Of a stretch of 48,439 nt of DNA, positions 42,155 to 48,439 are shown in pieces. Below the pieces are notes generated by a model. The model was not told the origin of the DNA. It made no database searches and saw nothing but the letters and a program-made list of their open reading frames with translations. The first letter of the stretch is position 1. Each line of letters begins with the position of its first letter. Both the position numbers and the translations under genes were made by a program. The stretch comes from Myxococcota bacterium. Lineage in GTDB: Bacteria; Myxococcota_A; Polyangia; JAAYKL01. The stretch covers positions 1 through 48,439 of the forward strand of contig JASJCT010000075.1 of NCBI GenBank assembly GCA_030065855.1, given 5' to 3'.

Positions 42155-43759
42155 ATGACGAAATCATCCGCAGGGACACCGCTTTTTAGCCAGCGTTTTT
42201 CAAGGGACATGCCCACTGAAAAAGGCGCTGGATCAGGGTACTCGCCGGTGCGGGGGTTGCGCCTGCTCGTAATCGACGACGATCCCGCCCGATTGGATGC
42301 CCTGGCCGGTACATTGCGCCGAATGGGGGCCATTGTCGCAGTTGGTGGGCGATCTGAGAGCGGCTATAAGCAGGCAATTTCCCACATGCCAGATGCGGTG
42401 ATTTCAGACATCATATCTCCAGGCGAGGCAGGGTGGTCTTTGGTAGAGCGGCTTCGGCGCCACCCCATGTTGCGGTGGACCCCCTTCCTCCTCCTTCGGT
42501 GGTGGCAAGATGACCCAAGGGAAGACGGCCACGTGCGCATCGAAACCCTGGTGGAACGGCTTCAAGAAGTGCTCGCACCCCAGTATGTCTTGCGCGAGCG
42601 CATTCGGACGAAAAAGCCGCTCGGTGGCCGCCTCGAGACCATTGGACCGATGGGTCTGTTAAGGGTGCTCACAGGCGCGCGTGTGACAGGTGCTTTGAGA
42701 GTCAATGATGCGTGGAGCGTCTTTGATATACACATCAAAAACGGGTTGCTCCACACGGTTGATCGCACCGGCATCGCTGCATCGCGGGATAAGGGCGGGG
42801 TGGCCCTCCTTCAGATGTTGCTCTCCGATGCTGGCAAGTGGTCATTTCAGCCCAACAAGCCCGCTTCGGGCTTGGCCAATATCGCATCCAATTTGGAAAA
42901 GGCCCTAAGCCACGCGCGTCTGATGCTCTCGTCTTTGTTCGAATCCGACACCGAACCAGAGGATGGCAGCGCAATATCACTGAACGTGCGTGCCGAAGTG
43001 CTCGAAGCCGCAGTTTCAATGGTATCGATGACCACCCAGCGCATTGCAGAGCTTCTGGAGCGCAGTGCCAACAACACTGAGATCGATGTCTTCCTCGCCG
43101 ATGTGGCGGATACACTCGATCTGGAGCGCGCCCTGCAGGCCCTGGTTCGATGTGGCGTCGTTGTGCCTGAAGATCGGGAGTCAGCAGTTCTGGAAAAAAA
43201 GACAAATCCGAAAATTGTCGCGTGCGCGACCCATCTGTTCGAATCCGTATCAGCGAGACGAGTGCCATCTCCAGAGGTGACGCCCTATTCTGATAGGATA
43301 GACGCCAATGAAGCACCTCCGAGTCGTCCTGCCGAACCTGCCCGGGCCGGGCAATATTATTTTGAGAACATGCCACCTGAACAGGTGACAGCCCCGGATA
43401 TGGATGCCATATCCCTGGAACTTTCCCATGACACAGGCCCGTCTGAGCCCAATATCGAGCGACCTGCCTCGCTCTCTATCGAGACGACGCCGTATGAGCC
43501 GGAAACGCGCCCAGCGCCGAGCCTGGCCGCCCTCAAACGTCCGGGCAAGCGCCTCGCCTCCCTGCTGGCGCAATTCAAGCGGTTGCCGTCCCAGGTCCTG
43601 GGGAAAATAGTGCCTCAAAAACAGCTGCCCAGGGACAGTATCGGACCCATGCCGGCGTTGGTTGAAAAGAAAATGACCGGCCAGATGTGGCTGGCCATCG
43701 GGCTCGCCGCGGCCCTCGGGACCCTCGTTATTGCGGGTCTGTTTTTCGTCGCTTCCTAA
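42155..43759 (+). CDS. Degenerate receiver - DUF4388 protein with C-terminal membrane anchor
   Basis: A 534-residue protein. The receiver-like domain spans about 34-140 with the acidic triad DDD at 41-43 and possible phosphoacceptor D85, but the usual switch Thr/Ser and Lys are not visible (RWWQDDPRED replaces that region), so phosphotransfer may be lost. A DUF4388 (PatA-N-like) region follows (about 150-280), then a variable acidic region and a single transmembrane helix near the end (IGLAAALGTLVIAGLFFVAS). The ATG has AGAGA upstream. It lies 56 bp before the GspE/PilB-like ATPase gene, so a role tied to pili or secretion is possible. Confidence 0.8.
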   Translation: MTKSSAGTPLFSQRFSRDMPTEKGAGSGYSPVRGLRLLVIDDDPARLDALAGTLRRMGAIVAVGGRSESGYKQAISHMPDAVISDIISPGEAGWSLVERLRRHPMLRWTPFLLLRWWQDDPREDGHVRIETLVERLQEVLAPQYVLRERIRTKKPLGGRLETIGPMGLLRVLTGARVTGALRVNDAWSVFDIHIKNGLLHTVDRTGIAASRDKGGVALLQMLLSDAGKWSFQPNKPASGLANIASNLEKALSHARLMLSSLFESDTEPEDGSAISLNVRAEVLEAAVSMVSMTTQRIAELLERSANNTEIDVFLADVADTLDLERALQALVRCGVVVPEDRESAVLEKKTNPKIVACATHLFESVSARRVPSPEVTPYSDRIDANEAPPSRPAEPARAGQYYFENMPPEQVTAPDMDAISLELSHDTGPSEPNIERPASLSIETTPYEPETRPAPSLAALKRPGKRLASLLAQFKRLPSQVLGKIVPQKQLPRDSIGPMPALVEKKMTGQMWLAIGLAAALGTLVIAGLFFVAS

Positions 43760-43815
43760 GGGATGACCATGGGCTTGACAATTCATCGCATCGATTGCTG
43801 TGGTAGACTGGTTTT

Positions 43816-45624
43816 ATGAAGCACCGCCCCATAGATGTGAGCGCGCTGTTGGCTATGCTCAGCAAATCAGGCCTGATCACCGAAGCGCAGGCCCTTGAGG
43901 TAAAGGTCAAGGCCGACGCCCAATACGCCAGATTGCGGCTTCAACAGGGCATGGAGACGTCTGGCCGAACGCGAAACGGGGACGTAAGCGCCGCAGAGGT
44001 CATTGCTTCTCTGAAGCTCAAAAGCAAAGACGGCTCATCCATCCTCGATGAGGACCGCATCGTTCAATGCCTCGCCAAATCCACGGGAATTGCGTATGAA
44101 AAAATCGATCCCTTAAAGCTGAATCCCCAGCTCATCACGAGCACCGTTTCCCTTCCCTTTGCTCGCCGAACGTCGGTCTTACCCCTTCGCCGCGACGGCA
44201 ATACCCTGGTCGTCGCCGCTACCGACCCTTCTGACGAGCAGCTCTTCGATGAGCTCGAGCGGCTCACCGGATGCCAGTTGTCCCTTGTGCTCAGCCCTCG
44301 GAGCGACCTTCAGCGGTTTATCACCGAGGTGTATGGGTTCAAACGCTCTGTGGCCCGCGCGGCCAAGGAGATGGCGCCAACAGTAGACCTGGGCAATCTA
44401 GAGCAACTCGTTCGTCTCGGCAAGGTAGAGGAGATCGAGGCCAATGATCGCCATGTGGTAAGCGCGGTCGAGTATGTCCTTCACTACGCATTTGACCAGC
44501 GGGCATCGGACATCCACATCGAACCCAAGCGAGATCACAGCCAGATTCGGCTGCGCATCGACGGCGTATTGCACGATATCTACCGGATTCCAAAGCCCGT
44601 ACATCCGGCCATCGTGTCTCGCATCAAGACCCTTTCCAGGTTGGATTTGGCCGAGCGGCGGCGGCCCCAGGACGGTAGGTTTAAAACTGACAAGGAGGGA
44701 CAGGAGGTCGAGATGCGGGTCTCCACACTCCCGGTCGCCTTTGGGGAAAAGGTGGTCATCCGCATTTTCGATCCGACCGTCATGATAAAGGATGTGGCCG
44801 AGCTCGGCTTTGACGCTGAGGGGGCTGAGCGGTATCTCGATTTTATCTCTAGACCGAACGGCCTCATTCTGGTGACCGGTCCCACCGGGTCGGGCAAGAC
44901 CACCACGTTATATTCCACGCTCAAGTATTTGAGCTCGCCTCAAGTGAATCTCACGACCATTGAAGATCCCATCGAGATGGTGATTGAGGCATTCAATCAA
45001 ACCGCTGTTAACAACAAAATCGACCTCGATTTTGCCACGTCCCTACGGCATATCCTCAGACAGGATCCAGACATCATCATGGTGGGCGAGATTCGGGATA
45101 CAGAAACAGGTGTTCAGGCATTGCAGGCCGCACTGACCGGCCACCTGGTGCTCGCGACCCTGCACACCAATGACAGCGCATCCAGCATTACCCGGCTGCT
45201 CGAGCTCGGCCTGAACCCATACCTCGTATCGTCGACCCTGGTGGGCGTGGTTGCCCAGCGGCTGTTGAGAAATGTGTGCACATCCTGCCGCTCGAGCATC
45301 ACCCTCACACCAGACCAAATGGCCGTGCTGGACATTCACCTGCCCCCTGGCGGGGATCCCGTGCTCACCGTGTGCCAAGGGGAAGGGTGTGTGCGCTGTC
45401 GCGGCACCGGTCTTTACGGCCGCGGGGCGATTTTCGAACTGTTGAAAGTAACAGAGGCGATACGATCCCTCATCGACATGAAAGCAGACGCCGTAGAAAT
45501 TATGCGCGCGGCTCGGGCAGACGGCACCGTGACCCTCCGCGAAGCAGCTGTGGCCAAACTCGCTGCCGGTGTGACCTCCTACGGCGAAGTCGTGCGCGTC
45601 ACCCTGGGCGAAGAGCGCAGATAA
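43816..45624 (+). CDS. GspE/PilB-type secretion or pilus assembly ATPase
   Basis: A 602-residue hexameric motor ATPase. An N-terminal MshEN-like domain (about 1-175) is followed by the catalytic core: ASDIHIEP Asp/His-box start, Walker A GPTGSGKT (355-362), Asp box TIEDPIE, Walker B region DPDIIMVGEIRD (417-428) and His box ATLHTND (447-453). The tetracysteine zinc element (CTSC at 488-491 and later CxGCVRC) places it with GspE/PilB extension ATPases rather than PilT. No pilin, pilC or gspD-F genes are in the window. The SD is weak. Confidence 0.9.
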   Translation: MKHRPIDVSALLAMLSKSGLITEAQALEVKVKADAQYARLRLQQGMETSGRTRNGDVSAAEVIASLKLKSKDGSSILDEDRIVQCLAKSTGIAYEKIDPLKLNPQLITSTVSLPFARRTSVLPLRRDGNTLVVAATDPSDEQLFDELERLTGCQLSLVLSPRSDLQRFITEVYGFKRSVARAAKEMAPTVDLGNLEQLVRLGKVEEIEANDRHVVSAVEYVLHYAFDQRASDIHIEPKRDHSQIRLRIDGVLHDIYRIPKPVHPAIVSRIKTLSRLDLAERRRPQDGRFKTDKEGQEVEMRVSTLPVAFGEKVVIRIFDPTVMIKDVAELGFDAEGAERYLDFISRPNGLILVTGPTGSGKTTTLYSTLKYLSSPQVNLTTIEDPIEMVIEAFNQTAVNNKIDLDFATSLRHILRQDPDIIMVGEIRDTETGVQALQAALTGHLVLATLHTNDSASSITRLLELGLNPYLVSSTLVGVVAQRLLRNVCTSCRSSITLTPDQMAVLDIHLPPGGDPVLTVCQGEGCVRCRGTGLYGRGAIFELLKVTEAIRSLIDMKADAVEIMRAARADGTVTLREAAVAKLAAGVTSYGEVVRVTLGEERR

Positions 45625-45706
45625 CCGGTGATGACCCGATTGACCTCTATTAAGTCCTTTGCTACCCTTTTTCGATAGACCGTAACCGAAAAGCGATGAG
45701 GCACCC

Positions 45707-46474
45707 GTGAATACTTCACTCCAAGTTGCAGGTGAGACACACGTCGGGATGAAACGCTCGCACAATGAGGATACATTTTCTCTGTTCGAGGAGGAAAACC
45801 TCTTTATTGTGTGTGACGGCATGGGTGGCCACGCCTCTGGCGAGGTCGCCAGTCAGATGGCTGTCCAAACCCTGAAGACATTTTTCAAAGACACCCGGGA
45901 AGACCCGGAGATGACCTGGCCCTACAAAATGGATCGCTCCCGGCGATATCAGGAAAACCGTTTGATCACCGGTATCAAGCTCGCCAATTTGCGCATCCAC
46001 GAGGCAGCCAAACGGGATTCCAATTACCACGGCATGGGCACGACCCTCGTTAGTGCGTTTTTCGTCGATGACGGGGTATACCTCACCCATGTGGGCGATA
46101 GCCGGATATATCGCATTCGCGAGAGCAAGATCGAGCAGATCACCGAAGATCACTCCCTGCTAAATGATTACATTAAGATGAAAAAACTCACAGCCGATGA
46201 GATTCAAAATTTTCCCCATAAGAATGTCATCGTCCGGGCGCTTGGCATGAAGGAAAGCGTCAAGGTGGACTCGTTTTTTGAAGTGCCGCATTCTGGAGAT
46301 GTGTACCTTTTGTGCACAGATGGCTTGTCCGGAGAGGTCAGCGATTCAGAAATTCTAGAAGTATTTCAAGCAAATACACAGGATCTGCAGGCTGCCTGTC
46401 ACGCGCTCATCGAAGCGGCAAATCGAAACGGTGGTCACGATAACTCGAGCGTCGTTCTGGTTCGAGCCCCTTGA
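45707..46474 (+). CDS. PP2C-type Ser/Thr protein phosphatase
   Basis: A 255-residue Stp1-like phosphatase, a manganese-dependent enzyme that opposes Ser/Thr kinases. Visible motifs: THVGMKRSHNEDTF, VCDGMGGHASGEVAS, THVGDSRIYRIR, the LLCTDGLSGEV region and GGHDNSSVVLVR, giving all the metal-binding Asp residues. The start is GTG at 45707. Its stop overlaps the start of the UbiB-type gene (TTGA), so the pair is co-translated. Confidence 0.94.
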   Translation: MNTSLQVAGETHVGMKRSHNEDTFSLFEEENLFIVCDGMGGHASGEVASQMAVQTLKTFFKDTREDPEMTWPYKMDRSRRYQENRLITGIKLANLRIHEAAKRDSNYHGMGTTLVSAFFVDDGVYLTHVGDSRIYRIRESKIEQITEDHSLLNDYIKMKKLTADEIQNFPHKNVIVRALGMKESVKVDSFFEVPHSGDVYLLCTDGLSGEVSDSEILEVFQANTQDLQAACHALIEAANRNGGHDNSSVVLVRAP

Positions 46475-48204
46475 AGACAAAATCCCCCTATTCCCCCCTT
46501 TCAAAGGGGGCATCTGATACATCCCACCGTCCTCCCATCCGCTTGCGTTGGCGCTTTATCAAGGCCTACCTGACGACCTTTACAGTGATCGGCAGCTACC
46601 TCTGGTTTAGGTTGAAAACCCGACTGTTTGGGCAGGCTTACCACGATGAGCGCATCATCCAGTTACACATCAAGAACGCCAAGAGAATCGAAGAGACCAT
46701 CCTGCGGCTGCAAGGGCTGTTTATAAAAGTGGGACAGCTCTTTAGCATTATGACCAATTTCTTGCCCTCGGAGCTTCGACAAGGGCTTCAGGACATGCAA
46801 GACGCGGTGCCGGCCCGACCCTATCATCAAATCGAGCGGCGCATCCGGGAAGAGCTGGGACGGGATCCATTAGAAATTTTTGCCGATTTCGAGGAAACAC
46901 CCATTGCCTCGGCATCCCTTGGTCAGGTCCACGCCGCAACTACCAAGGATGGTACGTCCGTGGCCGTAAAGGTTCAGCATATCGGTATCGAAGCCATGAC
47001 CCGGTCAGATCTCAAGACCATTTTCCACATCGTGCGCATCGTAAAGGTCTTTTTAAACGTCCGCGGTCTCGAGAACTTCTATCGGGAAATCCGGGCCATG
47101 ATTCTCGAGGAGCTCGATTTTAACTGCGAGGCCGCCTATATCGATGAAATCGCCCATAATTTTAAGGATAACGGAAACGTCATCTTACCCCGAGTAATAC
47201 CAGAACTGTCCACCGGGCGCGTGCTCACCCTTGAGTATGTCAAGGGAATAAAGGTGACTGATAGGGCCAAATTAATAGACGCTGGTCTGGATCCAGAGCA
47301 AGTCGGGCGAGATCTAATAACCGCCTATTGCCAGATGATTTTCGTGGACGGGATTTACCACGCGGATCCGCACCCGGGAAATATCCTGGTCCAGCCGGAC
47401 GGTCAGCTGGTTTTTTTGGATTTTGGCGCTGTCGGGCGCCTATCGCAGACCATGAGGCAGGGCATCAGCGCATTTCTCGAGGCCATCATCAAAGGGGATG
47501 GAGAACAGCTGCTCAGATCCTTGCGAATGATGGGGTTTTTGCACCAGGTCGGATCAGAGTCCTCTGCAGCCGCGGACCGGGTAATCAGCCATTTCCACCG
47601 CAGATTCCAAGAGGAAATACGGCTCGACGAGTTCTCCCTGTCGTCAATAAAAGTGGATACGCGCAAAGGCCTGGATGCCCTGGCCGACTTTCGACAAATG
47701 GACGTGGGCATTCGAGAGCTTACCGCCGCGTTCCACATACCCAAGGAATGGGTGTTGCTCGAACGTACGCTCTTGCTCTTGGCCGGTCTGTGCACGCACT
47801 TGGATCCAAACATGAATCCGACCCAGACCATCCGTCCCTATCTCGAGGAGTTCGTGCTCGGTAAGGATCGGGATTGGTCAGAGATGTTGTTCGATCTCGC
47901 GCGGGAAAAGATGCTGTCGTTTCTGTCTATCCCGCACCACATCGAAAAGGCCATTGATCGGACACTGGAAGGAAATGTCACGTTCCGTGTCAAAGGGATT
48001 CAATCAGGTGTCGAACGCCTCTACGCAATGGGCCGTCAAATGACCTATGCATTTATGGCCAGTGCTGCGGCGTGTATTGGCATCTATTTTCATCATACCA
48101 GTGATGCTACGCTTGCCAGATATGCCGCATATACATCCGGTGGTTTCATTGTGTTACTGATCCTCTCGATGCTCCGCGCGCGCCGGTTTCGGAGCAAACG
48201 CTAG
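46471..48204 (+). CDS. UbiB/AarF (ABC1) family atypical kinase
   Basis: A 577-residue protein-kinase-like ATPase. The family motifs are present: the KxGQ motif region FIKVGQLFSIMTNFLP, the Ala-rich loop ASASLGQVHAA, DGIYHADPHPGNILV (catalytic Asp) and LDFGAVGRLS (metal-binding Asp). Two transmembrane helices at the C-terminus. UbiB members support ubiquinone synthesis or lipid handling. TTG at 46471 overlaps the PP2C stop, and codons 5-13 are encoded by a dispersed palindromic repeat, so the true start may be a later TTG (46543) or GTG (46585). Confidence 0.88.
   Translation: MKTKSPYSPLSKGASDTSHRPPIRLRWRFIKAYLTTFTVIGSYLWFRLKTRLFGQAYHDERIIQLHIKNAKRIEETILRLQGLFIKVGQLFSIMTNFLPSELRQGLQDMQDAVPARPYHQIERRIREELGRDPLEIFADFEETPIASASLGQVHAATTKDGTSVAVKVQHIGIEAMTRSDLKTIFHIVRIVKVFLNVRGLENFYREIRAMILEELDFNCEAAYIDEIAHNFKDNGNVILPRVIPELSTGRVLTLEYVKGIKVTDRAKLIDAGLDPEQVGRDLITAYCQMIFVDGIYHADPHPGNILVQPDGQLVFLDFGAVGRLSQTMRQGISAFLEAIIKGDGEQLLRSLRMMGFLHQVGSESSAAADRVISHFHRRFQEEIRLDEFSLSSIKVDTRKGLDALADFRQMDVGIRELTAAFHIPKEWVLLERTLLLLAGLCTHLDPNMNPTQTIRPYLEEFVLGKDRDWSEMLFDLAREKMLSFLSIPHHIEKAIDRTLEGNVTFRVKGIQSGVERLYAMGRQMTYAFMASAAACIGIYFHHTSDATLARYAAYTSGGFIVLLILSMLRARRFRSKR
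46482..46507. repeat. Dispersed palindromic repeat inside the UbiB reading frame
   Basis: AAAATCCCCC, then CCCCCCTTTCAAAGGGGG. It is the same unit as at 14371 and 48252, in reverse orientation. It occupies the junction between the PP2C stop and the UbiB-type gene and is read in frame as KSPYSPLSKG. Confidence 0.75.
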
Positions 48205-48251
48205 CAAGGCTAGTACCATGTCAAACGTTATTTGTCGGGTAAAGTTAGTAG

Positions 48252-48332
48252 ATTCCCCCTTGAAAAAGGGGGGAAGGGGGATTTTGTCTCCTCGCAACGT
48301 CAGGGGAAAAGACGAAATCCCCCCAGCCCCCT
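48252..48332. repeat. Dispersed G/C-rich palindromic repeat (paired)
   Basis: Left half TTCCCCCTTGAAAAAGGGGG followed by AAGGGGGATTTTGTC; right half GACGAAATCCCCCCAGCCCCC is its near reverse complement, with an incomplete outer arm. Same layout as the pair at 14371. It lies after the UbiB-type gene, where no other terminator is seen. Confidence 0.75.
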
Positions 48333-48398
48333 TTGCCACAATGGCATTCGGTTAAGGGCAAATGTCGCGATTTTTGCTATTTTTATGCCGGGTAAAGG

Positions 48399-48439
48399 AT
48401 CTCCCCCTTGAAAAAGGGGGTTAGGGGGATTTTGACACG
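48399..48439. repeat. Dispersed palindromic repeat, cut by window edge
   Basis: Reads TCTCCCCCTTGAAAAAGGGG, then TTAGGGGGATTTTGACACG up to the edge. Third copy in this strand orientation. The partner copy, if present, lies outside the window. Confidence 0.7.

Overview
The window looks like a chromosomal segment of a Gram-negative, former 'deltaproteobacterial' lineage of the Myxococcota/Bradymonadota type. The pointers are a zinc-ribbon plus GYF plus AgmX/PglI-C-terminal protein (GltJ/AgmX architecture), a receiver-DUF4388 protein, a MshEN-receiver-TPR protein, HDOD and VWA proteins, many lipoproteins carrying long Asp-Thr/Asp-Ser tracts, a degenerate MYXO-CTERM-like tail, and sigma-54-type promoters. 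This assignment is inference from domain content; there is no rRNA or tRNA gene in the window. The genome is compact: five tandem gene pairs overlap by 4 bases and three convergent pairs overlap by their last 4 bases.

Layout. 1-905: a possible repeat or partial ORF at the edge, a sigma-54-like promoter and a hypothetical lipoprotein. 1034-5275 (minus): a two-gene operon of VWA lipoproteins, one YfbK-like and one a VWA / Cys-rich repeat / FGE-like fusion, behind a second sigma-54-like promoter. 5592-7612 (plus): lipoprotein plus M64-family metallopeptidase. 7609-10661 (minus): frr and a FixI/CopA-type copper P-type ATPase. 11085-14303 (plus): an M28-type peptidase lipoprotein and a third VWA lipoprotein. 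14483-17529 (minus): DEAD-box helicase and a HEAT-repeat membrane protein. 17819-21959 (plus): MshEN-REC-TPR protein, GltJ-like protein and a SctS/FliQ-SctT/FliR pair of type III export-gate subunits without the rest of the apparatus. 21956-25838 (minus): TIGR00725 protein, tilS, ftsH. 25950-26773: degenerate GGDEF-like protein and an orphan BrnA-like antitoxin with a perfect operator palindrome. 26880-31348 (minus): HDOD protein and a two-gene ABC exporter. 31648-33648: a large lipoprotein with acidic tracts inserted inside two PPC-like domains, behind a third sigma-54-like promoter. 33697-36651: accessory stretch with a GNAT acetyltransferase and two PIN/Phd toxin-antitoxin modules flanking a lipoprotein subclass B1 metallo-beta-lactamase. 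36868-41950 (minus): PEGA-like lipoprotein, guaB with a clear terminator, then an OPT transporter / PqqD-like / TetR operon. 42155-48204 (plus): degenerate receiver-DUF4388 protein, GspE/PilB-type ATPase, PP2C phosphatase and UbiB-family atypical kinase. Dispersed G/C-rich palindromic repeats occur near 14.4, 37.2, 46.5 and 48.3 kb.

The most notable themes are (i) a family of six exported proteins, five with acidic Asp-Thr/Ser hexanucleotide-repeat tracts, some behind candidate sigma-54 promoters; (ii) a chromosomal B1 metallo-beta-lactamase with a complete zinc ligand set and a lipobox; and (iii) a GltJ-like protein joined to two type III export-gate subunits. All calls are from reading the sequence; no database search was run.
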